From contig NC_060060.1 of NCBI RefSeq assembly GCF_020283565.1, forward strand, positions 71,595,257 to 71,659,256: a stretch of 64,000 bases of DNA. Reading direction: 5' to 3'. The stretch is from Trifolium pratense. Its lineage: Eukaryota > Streptophyta > Magnoliopsida > Fabales > Fabaceae. Of the stretch, positions 53,525 to 64,000 are shown in pieces; positions within the stretch are counted from its first letter, which is position 1; each line of letters begins with the position of its first letter. The notes under the pieces were generated by a model, which worked only from the letters and a program-made list of their open reading frames with translations, ran no database searches and had not been told where the DNA came from. The position numbers and the translations under genes are program-made.

Positions 53525-56500
53525 ATGGACAAAGAAGGAGGTTTTGTTACCAGACCACCTCTCTTGGTTGGCGCTTCAAACTATGACTATTGGAAGTCCC
53601 GCATGATGGCCTTCCTAAAACAAATTGATAGCAAGACATGGAAGGCAATTCTGAGAGGATGGACTCCACCTGTGAAGATGGACAAAGATGGTAAACCAAC
53701 TCTTGAGTTGAAATCTGCTGAAGAATGGTCCAAAGAAGAAGATGAGCTTGCTCTTGCAAACTCAAAAGCATTATATGCGCTATATAATGGTGTTGACAAG
53801 CACATATTCAGACTCATCAAAAAGTGTGTTTGTGCTAAGGAAGCTTGGACAATTCTTGAGACTGTTCATGAAGGTACTTCTAAAGTGAAGATGTCGAAGC
53901 TACAACTCCTAACAACTAAGTTTGAGAATCTAAGAATGAATGATGATGAAACCATTCAGGATTTTCACATGACCATACTTGATTTTGACAATCAATTTGA
54001 TGCCTTGGGTGAAAAGATATCTGAAGAAAAGCTGGTAAGAAAAATGCTCAGGTCTCTACCTAAGAAGTTTGACATGAAAGTCACAGCTATAGAAGAAGCA
54101 AAGGATATCACAGATATGAAGCTAGATGAACTGGTGGGTTCACTACAAACCTATGAGGTAGCCACAAATGAAAAGATGGATAAGAAAAACAAAAGTATTG
54201 CTTTTGTTTCAAATGCTGAGGAAGAAGATCAACTGAGTGACACAGAATCTGAACAAAGCATCTCTGATGCAATGGTTCTTTTGGGAAAACAATTCAATAA
54301 GGTGCTAAAGAGAATGGACAAACGCTCTAAGACAGGTGCAGCTGACATTGGTCGCAACACTTACAGGAATTTCAGAAAACCTGTAACAGATGAGAAATCA
54401 GCTCCAAATAAAGGTGTTCAATGCCATGAATGTGAGGGGTTTGGTCACATCAGAAGTGAATGTGGAACCTTTCTGAAGAAACAAAAGAAGGGGTTAACTG
54501 TAACTTGGTCAGATGAAGATTCTGAAGGAGAAGCCGATACTGCAAAAGCTATACATGTATTGACAAGTGTTTGCACATCTGACACTGAATCATGTGAAGA
54601 AGAACTAACCTTTGATGAGCTTGCTGAATCATATAAAAAGCTGTGTCTGAAGAGTGCAGAAGTCTGCAGAGTCTCTGAAGAGCAAAAAGAGACAATCACT
54701 AAGTTGCAAACTGAGAAAGCTGCTAATTTGTCAAGAATCTCTGAATTTGGTACTAAATGGGAAGATAGTTTAAAGATCATTGAGCAACAGAAGGCAACTA
54801 TCATCAACTTAGAAGCTGACAAGATCAAACAACTGACTGAGATAGCCCATCTGAATGAAGAGGTAACTGAACTAAACTCTCATCTTGAGAATTTAAAGAA
54901 GCATGTTCTTAGGCTATTCAAAGGAAGTGATCTAGATGAAATCCTGGAAACTCTGCCTGCTCCTAGTAGATCCAAAACAGGCATTGGGTATGAATACAAA
55001 AATGTTAATAGGATTATGGATTACAACAAAGAAGGGAAATATATGCCTGAGACAAGTAAACAACCTTCTCCAAAAATGCATGACAGGATGTCGCCACATC
55101 TGGCTCCTAGACAGCAGAGACAAGTGTCACCACATGTGGCACCACATCAGCAAAGATGGCAGAGACCTAGATTTATACCTAGACCTAGAAGCAGGTACCA
55201 CTTATGGAGATGTCACCACTGTGGAAGAAAGGGACACATAAGGCCTTACTGCTACAAATTGTATGGTTATCCAAGTGAAGTTCCTCAAGAGTCTGATCCA
55301 TCCATTACTAAAACAAGGATGGAATGGAAGCAAAAAGATGATGCAATCAATACCAAGGAGTATACAGCTGAAAGCAGTGGGAAAAGTTTGATTGCCCATA
55401 CGTCTCTCAGAGCCTCATCAAAAGAAGATTGGTACTTTGATAGTGGTTGTTCTAGACACATGACTGGTGTTGAAAAATATTTAAAGGAAGTAAAATCCTA
55501 TGCCACAAGTTTTGTGACATTTGGAGATGGAGCAAAGGGGGAAATCAAAGGTATTGGAAGACTGATTGACCATGGTCTACCAAAACTTGAAAATGTTCTC
55601 CTTGTAAAAGGACTAACTGCCAATCTAATCAGTATAAGCCAACTATGTGATCAAGGCATGAAAGTCAACTTTACAAAAAATGAATGTCTGGTCAGCAATA
55701 ATGAAGGAGACATCCTTATGAGGGGTGTTAGATCAAAAGACAACTGCTACTTTTGGATCCCTCTTGAAGAAGGTAATGTATCTACATGTCTCTTAACTAA
55801 AAATGAAGAGGTTAAGCTGTGGCATCAAAAATTAGGACACCTTAACCTGAAGAGCATGAAGAGAGTCATATCAGAAGAAGCTGTCAGAGGACTACCAATC
55901 TTACAGATACAGGAAGGCAATATCTGTGGTGAATGTCAGATTGGGAAGCAAACCAAAGTGTCGCACCAAAAGTTGCAACACTTGTCCACCTCTAGAGTTC
56001 TTGAGTTACTACATATGGATCTGATGGGTCCCATACAAGTTGAGAGTCTTGGAGGTAAGAAATATGTTCTTGTTATTGTTGATGACTTCTCTAGGTATAC
56101 TTGGGTGAATTTCATTAGGGAAAAATCTGAGACTTTTGAAGAATTCAAAAATCTTTGTGTACAACTTCAAAAAGAGAAAGACTGTGGTATTGTAAGAATC
56201 AGAAGTGACCATGGTAAGGAATTTGAAAACTCTAAATTTGCTGATTTTTGTGCTGCTGGAGGAATAATTCATGAATTCTCTTCACCAATTACACCTCAAC
56301 AAAATGGTGTGGTTGAAAGAAAGAATAGAACCTTACAGGAATCTGCTAGAGTAATGTTGCATGCCAAAAATGTTCCTTACAAGTTCTGGGCTGAAGCCAT
56401 GAATACAGCATGTTACATTCACAATAGAGTAACATTAAGGAAAGGTACTGCTACAACATTGTATGAACTATGGAAGAATAGGAAGCCTACTGTGAAGTAC

Positions 56501-58468
56501 TTCCATGTGTTTGGGTCAAAATGTTATATTTTAGCAGATAGAGAACCTAGGAGAAAATTGGATCCCAAAAGTGATGAGGGGATATTTTTAGGTTACTCAA
56601 CCAACAGCAGAGCGTACAGGGTTTTTAACTCCAGAACAAGAACTATGATGGAATCAATTAATGTTGTTGTTGATGACAGTGATACAACAAGTGCAGATCC
56701 AGCTGAAGAGACAGATGTCATAACACCTGTCCCAACACCTGATGATGATCAAACTGAACCTGAACCTGATCAACATTCTGAGTCTACTACAGAGGTTCCT
56801 AGACCAAACAAGGGACCATCTACTAGAACACAGAAGAATCATCCTCTGGAACTTGTCATTGGAAATCCAAATCAAGGAATTGCAACAAGAAGATCAAAAG
56901 AAGCAATCTCCAATTCATGTTTCATATCAAAGATTGAACCAAAGAATGTTAAGGAAGCTTTGACTGATGAATACTGGATCAATGCTATGCAGGATGAACT
57001 AACTCAGTTCAAAAGAAGTGAGGTATGGGATCTAGTACCTAGACCAGATGGTATAAATGTTATTGGTACAAAGTGGGTGTACAAGAACAAAACTGATGAA
57101 AATGGTGATATTACTAGAAATAAAGCCAGACTTGTAGCACAAGGTTACACCCAGATAGAAGGAGTAGATTTTGATGAGACTTTTGCTCCAGTTGCTCGCT
57201 TGGAGTCCATAAGATTACTCTTGGCTGTGGCATGCATTTTGAAATTCAAGCTATATCAAATGGATGTAAAAAGTGCATTCCTAAATGGCTATCTAAATGA
57301 AGAGGTATATGTTGAGCAACCAAAAGGGTTTGTAGATCCAAGCTTTCCTAACCATGTTTACAAACTAAAGAAAGCACTCTATGGATTGAAACAAGCCCCT
57401 AGAGCATGGTATGAAAGACTGACTGAATTCCTTGTCAGCCATGGATACAAGAAGGGTGGTAATGATAAAACCCTGTTTGTTAGAGAAGAGAAAGGGAAGC
57501 TAATGATAGCTCAGATATATGTGGATGATATTGTATTTGGTGGAATGTCGCGACAAATGGTGGAACACTTTGTGCATCAAATGCAATCTGAATTTGAAAT
57601 GAGTCTTGTAGGTGAGCTAACTTATTTTTTAGGTCTTCAGGTCAAACAAATGGAAGACACCATATTTATCTCTCAAGAAAAATATGCAAGAAACATTGTG
57701 AAGAAATTTGGAATGGAAGGTGGAAGTCACAAAAGGACACCTGCACCTACACACTTAAAGCTTACCAAAGATGAGAAAGGGGTTGATGTGGATCAAAGTC
57801 TCTATAGAAGTATGATTGAGAGCTTATTATATCTCACAGCTAGCAGGCCTGATATCATGTTTGCAGTTGGTGTTTGTGCAAGATATCAATCTGAACCCAA
57901 GATGAGTCATCTGACTCAAGTAAAGAGGATCTTCAAATATGTCAATGGAACATGTGGCTATGGAATTTTATACTCTCATGGTAATGATTCTACCTTAATT
58001 GGATATTGTGATGCAGATTGGGCTGGAAGTGCTGATGATAGAAAGAGCACCTCTGGTGCATGTTTCTTCTTAGGAAACAATCTAGTATCTTGGTTTAGTA
58101 AGAAGCAAAATAGTGTGTCTCTATCAACAGCTGAGGCAGAATATATAGCAGCTGGAAGTAGTTGCTCACAATTGTTATGGATGAGACAAATGTTGAAAGA
58201 GTATAGTGTGGAGCAAGGTGTCATGACACTCTACTGTGACAATCTTAGTGCTATAAACATTTCTAAAAATCCTATTCAACATAGTAGGACTAAGCACATT
58301 GACATACGTCATCATTTTATAAGAGAGCTTGTAGAAGAAAAAATTGTTACACTTGAGCACATTGCATCGGAAGAACAATTAGCAGACATTTTTACTAAAG
58401 CGTTGGATGCAAGTCAATTTGAAAATTTAAGAGGCAAACTTGGAATTTGCCTTTTTGAAGACAAATAG
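53525..58468 (+). CDS. Gag-Pol polyprotein of the copia element
   Basis: 1647 residues without a break. The gag domain is at about 15-230. The first zinc knuckle [14 protein letters not shown] is near 300, a coiled-coil stretch at about 370-470, and a second knuckle [14 protein letters not shown] near 563, which is unusual in number. The protease DSGCSRHM is near 639. The integrase finger HQKLGHLN...CGECQIGK is at about 765-815, with catalytic HMDLMG near 830, RSDHGKEF near 894 and NGVVERKNR near 930. RT is at about 1155-1400 with YVDD near 1332. RNase H is at about 1490-1620 ([25 protein letters not shown]). It ends in TAG at 58466, in a readthrough context. Makes the virus-like particle and its enzymes. 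Confidence 0.95.
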   Translation: MDKEGGFVTRPPLLVGASNYDYWKSRMMAFLKQIDSKTWKAILRGWTPPVKMDKDGKPTLELKSAEEWSKEEDELALANSKALYALYNGVDKHIFRLIKKCVCAKEAWTILETVHEGTSKVKMSKLQLLTTKFENLRMNDDETIQDFHMTILDFDNQFDALGEKISEEKLVRKMLRSLPKKFDMKVTAIEEAKDITDMKLDELVGSLQTYEVATNEKMDKKNKSIAFVSNAEEEDQLSDTESEQSISDAMVLLGKQFNKVLKRMDKRSKTGAADIGRNTYRNFRKPVTDEKSAPNKGVQCHECEGFGHIRSECGTFLKKQKKGLTVTWSDEDSEGEADTAKAIHVLTSVCTSDTESCEEELTFDELAESYKKLCLKSAEVCRVSEEQKETITKLQTEKAANLSRISEFGTKWEDSLKIIEQQKATIINLEADKIKQLTEIAHLNEEVTELNSHLENLKKHVLRLFKGSDLDEILETLPAPSRSKTGIGYEYKNVNRIMDYNKEGKYMPETSKQPSPKMHDRMSPHLAPRQQRQVSPHVAPHQQRWQRPRFIPRPRSRYHLWRCHHCGRKGHIRPYCYKLYGYPSEVPQESDPSITKTRMEWKQKDDAINTKEYTAESSGKSLIAHTSLRASSKEDWYFDSGCSRHMTGVEKYLKEVKSYATSFVTFGDGAKGEIKGIGRLIDHGLPKLENVLLVKGLTANLISISQLCDQGMKVNFTKNECLVSNNEGDILMRGVRSKDNCYFWIPLEEGNVSTCLLTKNEEVKLWHQKLGHLNLKSMKRVISEEAVRGLPILQIQEGNICGECQIGKQTKVSHQKLQHLSTSRVLELLHMDLMGPIQVESLGGKKYVLVIVDDFSRYTWVNFIREKSETFEEFKNLCVQLQKEKDCGIVRIRSDHGKEFENSKFADFCAAGGIIHEFSSPITPQQNGVVERKNRTLQESARVMLHAKNVPYKFWAEAMNTACYIHNRVTLRKGTATTLYELWKNRKPTVKYFHVFGSKCYILADREPRRKLDPKSDEGIFLGYSTNSRAYRVFNSRTRTMMESINVVVDDSDTTSADPAEETDVITPVPTPDDDQTEPEPDQHSESTTEVPRPNKGPSTRTQKNHPLELVIGNPNQGIATRRSKEAISNSCFISKIEPKNVKEALTDEYWINAMQDELTQFKRSEVWDLVPRPDGINVIGTKWVYKNKTDENGDITRNKARLVAQGYTQIEGVDFDETFAPVARLESIRLLLAVACILKFKLYQMDVKSAFLNGYLNEEVYVEQPKGFVDPSFPNHVYKLKKALYGLKQAPRAWYERLTEFLVSHGYKKGGNDKTLFVREEKGKLMIAQIYVDDIVFGGMSRQMVEHFVHQMQSEFEMSLVGELTYFLGLQVKQMEDTIFISQEKYARNIVKKFGMEGGSHKRTPAPTHLKLTKDEKGVDVDQSLYRSMIESLLYLTASRPDIMFAVGVCARYQSEPKMSHLTQVKRIFKYVNGTCGYGILYSHGNDSTLIGYCDADWAGSADDRKSTSGACFFLGNNLVSWFSKKQNSVSLSTAEAEYIAAGSSCSQLLWMRQMLKEYSVEQGVMTLYCDNLSAINISKNPIQHSRTKHIDIRHHFIRELVEEKIVTLEHIASEEQLADIFTKALDASQFENLRGKLGICLFEDK

Positions 58469-58477
58469 CAGTTACAG
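58463..58477 (+). promoter_or_regulatory. Readthrough stop context between gag-pol and env-like frame
   Basis: The stop is TAG followed by CAG TTA, which fits the UAG-CAR-YYA consensus known from tobamovirus-type readthrough and reported for soybean SIRE1. The codons after it stay open in the same frame into the next coding region. A fraction of ribosomes is expected to continue. Confidence 0.7.
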
Positions 58478-60730
58478 CATGCAATGCGTGTAACTACCTC
58501 TCTTCACTTAAAGTTACACGCTAATCAAGGAAGTTTTCATTCAACTTCCCACAACCTCCATCAACCACAATCATTACTTTTCATCTATTCTCTCTCTCAC
58601 GCTCAAAACCGATCCAACTTCTCCATCAACACTTCTCCAATTTCTGCTCCTTTCAGATACTCTTACTCAACAATCATGTCTGATTCTGTCAAATCTTCAC
58701 CAAGCAAGACAAATGCTGCTCCGTCGACACAAAAAGAAGTAATCAACGCTATTCCTCTTAACTCCATTCCTTTCACAAGTCCAAAGATGCGAAGAAAGTC
58801 AGTTGCGAAGAAGGAACGGTCATCACGAGCGAATCCTTCATCTCCCTCCGCGTCAATTAAGAAAACGAAGAAGAAGAGCAAGAAATCGCGAACTGAATCA
58901 AGAAGGGCCTATACAATGTCTGAACTGTATAATGATCCATTGCCATCAAGTGATGTTCTTACACCTATCGTTGATGCTAGAGAGGACGATGTTGACACAT
59001 CTGGTAAGAATTCACTTAATCAAAACTCTGATGTTCCAAATCCTGGTGAAACCCTAAGTGTAGAAACCCCTGAGATGTCTGGAAATTTGGGGAAAAGTGT
59101 TCCTAACTCCCCTGTTGCTGTTGATGATAATATTGGTGCTTCTACTGAGACCAATAATGATGTTGCTGATGAGTCCATTAAGAAAACTGCTCCTGAGACT
59201 CATGTTGCGCCAAGTGTTGCAACACATGGCGCTGCGCCAAATGTGGTGCCAGATGTTCCCACATCTTTGACACAAGAAAATCTGGTGGACTATTCTGAGT
59301 CTGATGAGAGTCCCCAACCTAAGGATGCTGATAAAGAAACTGTTCCTGACAAGGTTGTCAATGAAGATCCTGATGTTGTAATTGTAAATGAAACCACTGT
59401 TTGTGATAAGGCTGTCCCTACAAATACTGAGGCTAGTGTGGCTAGGAGGACTAGAAGTAGGGCTGGTAAAGCTGTAGAGGCTACTAACACACCTGTCCAA
59501 ACACCTAAACCTTCTAAGGCTAGAAAAGATACTGGTAAAAAGCCTCTGTATGGACCTCCAAAACCTGTCAGTAAAGTGGTTCCTAGAACTGAGACTAGGA
59601 AAAGGAAGGCTCCACCAACTAGTGATTCTGATTTTAAACCTGAGACAGATGTTGCTGCATCTGGCAGCACATCTAGAAAGAGTATAGGAAGGAAGAAGGT
59701 TCCTCAAACTGTTCCCTATGCTCCCTTAGATAATGTCTCATTCCATCTGGAGAATGGATCTGCAAGATGGAAATTTGTGTATCACAGGAGGCTGGCTCTG
59801 GAAAGGAATTTGAAGAATGATATCCTTGAATGTCCTAGTATTGTAGAAGCTCTTGAGTATGCTGGTTTAATGAAAACTGTTGTGGGTTTGGACAAGTGCT
59901 ATGACAGGCTTGTCAAAGAATTTTTGATTAATGTGGCTGCAGACTGTAATAATCCAGCAAGTCCTGAATACAGGCAAGTTTTTGTTCGAGGAAAGTGTGT
60001 TCAATTCTCTCCAACTGTGATCAACCAATATTTGCAAAGGGACTCTGAAGAAGTGGCTCCTCTAAAAGTCACAGACAATGAGGTCTGCAAGGTCCTCACA
60101 GGTGGTAGGATTAAGGTATGGCCAAGCAAGGCAAAGTTGGCTGCAACTTCTCTCTCTCCATTTTATGCTGTTTTGAATAGGATAGCTGCACACAATTGGG
60201 TCCCTACAACCCATTCAGGTGATGTAGCCAGAGGATTGGGAAAGTTCATTTATGCTGTGGGTACAAAAGCCAAATTTGATTATGGATCATATTTCTTTCA
60301 AGAAACCTTAAGCCATGCCCTGACTTATGCTGTTGAGAAGCCAGTTGCTCTCCCTACTCTGCTATGCAATATCATTCTTGAGCAACACCCAGATATACTA
60401 AGGAGTACTGATGTTCCTTGTAAAAGGAAAGGGGTGTTGGTGATTGAGCAGAGGCTGCTGGATGGGACAAATGCTGCAGCAGGTGTTGGCACATCTGTCC
60501 AGACTGGTGTTCTTTCAAGGAAGCAGATGATTGCTGATCTGACTGAGACTAGCAGAGCCCTTGAGGCTAGAAAATTGAAAATTGATCGTGTGATTGAGGC
60601 ACTGAAGGCTGAGGAAGCTGCTGAAATGGCTGAGGGTGAGCCTGATGGACAAGAAGGTGAAGGAACTAGTGGCTCTGATGATGACACTGAGGATGTGATG
60701 GAGGACTCTGATGAAAGTTCTTCTATATGA
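58469..60730 (+). CDS. Envelope-like protein of the copia element
   Basis: Open in the gag-pol frame from directly after its stop. The first ATG is at 58484 (748 residues from there) and another is at 58677 (MSDSVKSSPSK). The N-terminal half is Ser/Pro/Lys-rich with basic clusters (MRRKSVAKKERSSR, KKTKKKSKKSR) and acidic stretches. The second half, from about FHLENGSARWKFVYHRR to VEKPVALPTLLCNIILEQHP, resembles the 'putative plant transposon protein' domain seen in such frames. The C-terminus is acidic. No signal peptide or clear membrane anchor, so 'envelope' is only a positional label. Expression probably depends on readthrough of the preceding TAG. Function unknown. Confidence 0.85.
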   Translation, partial: QLQHAMRVTTSLHLKLHANQGSFHSTSHNLHQPQSLLFIYSLSHAQNRSNFSINTSPISAPFRYSYSTIMSDSVKSSPSKTNAAPSTQKEVINAIPLNSIPFTSPKMRRKSVAKKERSSRANPSSPSASIKKTKKKSKKSRTESRRAYTMSELYNDPLPSSDVLTPIVDAREDDVDTSGKNSLNQNSDVPNPGETLSVETPEMSGNLGKSVPNSPVAVDDNIGASTETNNDVADESIKKTAPETHVAPSVATHGAAPNVVPDVPTSLTQENLVDYSESDESPQPKDADKETVPDKVVNEDPDVVIVNETTVCDKAVPTNTEASVARRTRSRAGKAVEATNTPVQTPKPSKARKDTGKKPLYGPPKPVSKVVPRTETRKRKAPPTSDSDFKPETDVAASGSTSRKSIGRKKVPQTVPYAPLDNVSFHLENGSARWKFVYHRRLALERNLKNDILECPSIVEALEYAGLMKTVVGLDKCYDRLVKEFLINVAADCNNPASPEYRQVFVRGKCVQFSPTVINQYLQRDSEEVAPLKVTDNEVCKVLTGGRIKVWPSKAKLAATSLSPFYAVLNRIAAHNWVPTTHSGDVARGLGKFIYAVGTKAKFDYGSYFFQETLSHALTYAVEKPVALPTLLCNIILEQHPDILRSTDVPCKRKGVLVIEQRLLDGTNAAAGVGTSVQTGVLSRKQMIADLTETSRALEARKLKIDRVIEALKAEEAAEMAEGEPDGQEGEGTSGSDDDTEDVMEDSDESSSI

Positions 60731-61568
60731 TTTCTGATATTTTCTTACCTGTTACTAATGTACTTTTGGTGTTTCTTTGTTGTTCCTTTTATGGGCTAGG
60801 TCCTGAATTTCTAGCACCTGTGTGTGCTCTATGGTCTGTAATAACTGCACACTGATATTCTCTATGTTCTGGTACACTATGATTTCCTATTCATGATGTT
60901 TGTCTAAATTGTGGCTAAAAAGGGGGAGTAGTGTGTGTGTGTGACAAGTGTGTGGACAGATGTTCCCACATCTGGTGACTGTTTTTGTGCTAGTGTGTGT
61001 GTGTGACAAGTGTGTGGACAGATGTTCCCACATCTGGTGACTGTTTTTGTGCTAGTGTTCGTATGCTCGTATTGAGGGGGAGTGTGAGTAATATGCATGT
61101 ACTGAGGGGGAGTAGTGGATATTCTTTCTCTATCTGGTGTGTGTATGCATGAATTCAGGGGGAGTGTGAGTGATATTATCTCTTGATCGCCTGAATACGT
61201 TTGATGACAAATGTTGTGCCAAGTGTTATGGAACCTGACTATTGAGTCCACTATCTACTATGACTGAGAATTTATTTTTCTCAGATGTTTATGGGAATTT
61301 ATTTTTCCTGTTGTTCTTATATTGAAGAAATGCGCTTTACACTCTTAGGAGTTTATTTCTCCCTTGTGTTGTTCCATGAGGCTAGTTGTGTTTTATTCCG
61401 CTGTTGCATTGCCTCTGATGCTACTTGACTATCTTGGAAGTAGTTTTAATTATGTGTTACTTTCTTTCCTAGTTGTGTGATCATGTTGACTCGAAGCAAA
61501 GGTAATACTGTATCTCTCTATATACTGGTCTAATATTGTTTTAGCCAAAATTTGCCAAAGGGGGAGAT
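60731..61568 (+). other. Non-coding region with repeated polypurine-like motifs
   Basis: Contains a perfect tandem pair of 62 bp (60929-60990 and 60991-61052) and five GGGGGAG blocks at about 60922, 61076, 61106, 61158 and 61560. The last, CCAAAGGGGGAGAT, abuts the 3' LTR and is the true polypurine tract. Confidence 0.8.
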
Positions 61569-62609
61569 TGTTGGGTTTTTGTATATTGGCTACATTTTGC
61601 AAAAACATATTTTAGCCAAGTGTTGAGACAAGTGTGCTGACCCCAAGTGTTGTGACAAATGTTGTGACACTTTGGAACAACACCTGACTCTGTTCTGCGC
61701 GCGCCAGCTGGATGGTATTATTTTCTACTCAATCTTTTGAAGATCTGTTTGAAGAATTTGTTCAAGGTTTCTTACAGAGGAAGGCGCACGTGTTTAATGT
61801 GTTTCATGAGGCAGCTAAACCCTAGTTTTATTTTCCAAAAGAATTATATTTTTGGAAAATATATTTTTGCGGTTTCAAAAATATAACTATTGTTTTCAAA
61901 AATATATCACTGCTGCCGTAATTCTAGAAGCCCTAATTTTGTCTTGAAGCCCAAGTCGTTCTACTACTATAAATACGAAGGCAAGCATAAGGTTTCAAGC
62001 ATCTAAAATCGTGTTCTTACAAAGCGTGTGTTTTAGGGATTTTAGAGTGTTAATTGTGAGCCTATCTTGTGTCTCATTGATGCAAGCTTAGGACCTGAGT
62101 GTTATTGAGTTGTAAGTGTGAACTTCTCCTAAGCTTTGAAGTACGGAGATTGTTCTATTGTGTTGTGTGGTTTACTCGCAAGCTTTTAAGCAAGAGTGAA
62201 TCCTAGTTTCTTAGGAGTGTGTCTCCACCTGTGGTGATCGTGAAATTGAATAGCAGCGCTGTCTGTGTTGCTAAGGTGGGAATTAGGACGGGGTCTCATA
62301 TCTAGGAGTTCCTAGGTAGAAGGGTCATTGGGTAGTGATTAAGTGAGAAGTTGTAAACGGGTGAGTTTAGCTTCGAAGTAATACTGCTGATATTGGACTT
62401 CATTCCTGGATTGGTATCCCCCAGAGTAGGCTTTAGGCTGAACTGGGTTAACAACTCTCGTGTGTTATTTACTTTACTGTTTGTATTGTTTTATGTTATT
62501 TGCTCTGTTTATAGACAAGTGTTGGCGCACCGGTGACAACATCTGTCTACAACAGACAAGTGTTGCTACACCTTGAGCAACACCTGTCCACTGTGTGCCA
62601 GGAATTACA
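61569..62609 (+). repeat. 3' LTR of the copia element
   Basis: 1041 bp, differing from the 5' LTR at two sites noted (GGGACGG/AGGACGG near 62286 and TAGTGG/TATTGG near 62394). Confidence 0.94.
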
Positions 62610-63824
62610 AGTGTAATTAGGCACTTGTAACATGGTTTAGGGGTATCCTTACATGATTGTTGATACATGTTGATACTGTTAATGCTTATTGTTAATCGTT
62701 ATATGATTGATAAACGTGTATGCAATAAGTTGTAGCTTAAAGTGAGCAATGTTATGTTTTGGCATTAATTTGCAATGTTAAGTGAATGTGTTAGGATTTG
62801 TGTTCCCGCATTCATAAAAGAGTAGCTTCGAGCTAGAGAATATCATATGATTGATATGTGTATGCATACATGCATTCATGATTGTATGTGAACATTGGAA
62901 ACTTGGGTTCCAATAACGAAAATGGATTATGTGTCCATAATGAAGCCGAGGATCGGATTAGATGAATCCATGAGTCCAGAGTTGCTATCCAACAGGATAT
63001 AAAACTGTGTTGGCTTATCCAAGGGAGATAAGATGGTTCGGTAAGTTCCGACATATCCAGCAAGATATAAAACTGTTCTTGGTCCACCGTTGGTGAGACA
63101 CCTTGGTACCACATGCATTTAGTTATGTCTAGGGATGGCATGACAGTGAATTAATTGGCATTAGATACCTTAGGGTAAATGCGCATATATTTGATAAATG
63201 GTATGTGACATTATTGGGTTGAATTGTGTTGAACCTTATTAATTGATAATTGTTTAGTGCGATGTTTTGGCGTGAGTTAGAATATGTATGATGTAGTTCG
63301 AAAGTGTAAGACCTTTCTTATACTCGTATGATATGCGATTATGTTTTTCTAACTCTCTGCTTTGTGTTATTTGCTGGACCTTTGGGGGTTCAGATATTCA
63401 GGCTGAGGACTGTGCCGACGTTTAGACTGCTGTTTTAGCTCGGTGTCGAAGTATCTTTTGGTGAGGAGACTTAGCATAGATTTCTCCTGTTAGTACTAGC
63501 TTTTGGCTAGAGTTTGTAAATAGTAAATGCTTTGGTAATGTAACATCGAGTCGGGGATTACGCTTGGATTTCATCGTATATCGGTGTTACCTTTTGATAT
63601 GCTAGTTCTTGTATAAGTGACATCCTTAGGGATGAATATGGCTTATGTATATATATGCATGCTTGGTTTGATTGAATCCGCTGTTGCTTTTCATGTTAAA
63701 CTTCATGACGCTCTGTGTGTATGCTTGTGTTTTAATTACCGCGTGGCACTCTGCCTTTACACTTGTTGAAAAGTTTTTAAAATTACGTTTTTAAGGGTAG
63801 TATGGGTTAGGGTGTTACACATAA

Positions 63825-64000
63825 TCCTAATTTTTTATTCAAATTCCTTAATAGCATAACAAGAACTCCAACTTTAAGTCTCAACTTGTGATTTGAGAGT
63901 CCCGACGTAGAAATCGTGTTCAAAAATTCGAGAGTATGAACATCATCCACTGTTTGACCATCTACATTTTGTGCGAGTGGAGTATCATAACTCAAATATG
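63825..64000 (-). pseudogene. Helitron helicase, upstream part (continues past the window)
   Basis: The minus strand reads DGQTVDDVHTLEFLNTISTS, LSNHKLRLKVGVLVMLLRNL and NKKLGL, and would join LCNGTRL at 51414. This is the motif just before the LCNGTRL block of plant Helitron RepHel proteins. It is split from the C-terminal part by the 12.4-kb insertion. Confidence 0.8.

Larger units (their letters stand above)
52415..62609 (+). mobile_element. Complete SIRE/Maximus-type Ty1/copia retrotransposon
   Basis: Flanked by AGTGT (52410-52414, 62610-62614). It has 1041-bp LTRs TGTTGGG...ATTACA with two differences seen by eye, a PBS, an intact gag-pol, an in-frame env-like frame after one stop, and a polypurine tract; total 10,195 bp. 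Integrase precedes RT, as in copia elements. The env-like frame and long LTR fit the SIRE/Maximus lineage. Structure suggests recent activity. Confidence 0.94.
51415..63819. mobile_element. Gypsy-type solo LTR (about 2.2 kb), itself split by a copia element
   Basis: Begins TGTAACGACCC and ends GGGTGTTACA, with the duplication CATAA at 51410-51414 and 63820-63824. Without the copia insertion (52415-62609 plus one 5-bp duplication) it is 2205 bp. Only one LTR and no internal region, so it is a solo LTR. The TGTAACxCCC...GGGTGTTACA ends and the CGTGGCACTCTGCCTTTACA text near 63743 resemble Tekay/Del-type chromovirus LTRs; that lineage call is tentative. Confidence 0.8.
50864..64000 (-). mobile_element. 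Helitron (runs off the window), split by nested LTR elements
   Basis: The 3' end on the minus strand is ...GATGTTCTAG|T, with the hairpin CCCGTGCACCGCACGG (50877-50892) upstream of it. A helicase gene lies next to this end and is split by insertion at 51415-63819. The 5' end is outside the window. Confidence 0.75.

Noticed and set aside
58484..60730. Env-like frame as a true viral envelope glycoprotein
   Set aside because: No signal peptide, no clear membrane anchor, and no fusion-type hydrophobic region seen.

Overview
This window is nuclear DNA of a flowering plant, most likely a legume of the Medicago/Trifolium/Pisum type. The base composition is AT-rich, genes have GT-AG introns, and low-copy genes sit in a mass of nested transposons. 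The organism call is inference from the gene and repeat families; there is no marker gene to prove the species.

Layout. 1-4.97 kb: gene relics on the minus strand (a degenerate PRD1-like meiotic gene and a scrap of an oligopeptide-transporter gene), one apparently intact two-exon gene of unknown function (3370-4296, minus), and tRNA-derived SINEs. 4.97-16.13 kb: a complete, very young Ty3/gypsy element of the Tat type, with a 5-bp target-site duplication (TSD) GTTAG, 457-bp LTRs differing at one base, an unbroken 1940-residue gag-pol, and a separate spliced gene on the opposite strand with a possible promoter of its own. 16.1-28.1 kb: the genic part, with a three-exon X8-domain (CBM43) secreted protein (17786-20296, plus) and a long hybrid proline-rich cell-wall protein (25880-28087, plus), separated by MITEs, microsatellites and a dead LINE fragment. 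28.2-32.6 kb: LTR fragments, a hAT element with an 8-bp TSD, and a degenerate tandem-repeat field.

32.6-44.2 kb: a second Tat-like gypsy element (945-bp LTRs, TSD CCTAT). It is dead, with several stops and frameshifts and a 1.27-kb solo LTR inserted inside its reverse transcriptase. It also carries an antisense open reading frame before its 3' LTR, now partly degraded. 44.2-50.7 kb: remnants of the same repeat field, a retroposed sequence, Mutator-like and Stowaway MITEs and a Helitron terminus.

50.86 kb to the right edge: three nested elements. A Helitron on the minus strand has its helicase gene split by a 2.2-kb gypsy solo LTR (TSD CATAA). That LTR is itself split by a complete, young SIRE/Maximus-type Ty1/copia element (52415-62609, TSD AGTGT, 1041-bp LTRs with two differences seen). 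The copia element has an intact gag-pol followed in frame by an envelope-like reading frame; the stop between them (TAG-CAG-TTA) has the known readthrough context.

Only three ordinary host genes look functional: the unknown two-exon gene, the X8 protein and the proline-rich protein. The most interesting items are the antisense genes in both Tat elements with the hairpin-core repeats around them, the readthrough gag-pol/env-like arrangement, and the dated nesting order. All element boundaries were set by eye from terminal repeats and TSDs. Lineage names come from remembered family motifs, not from a database search.
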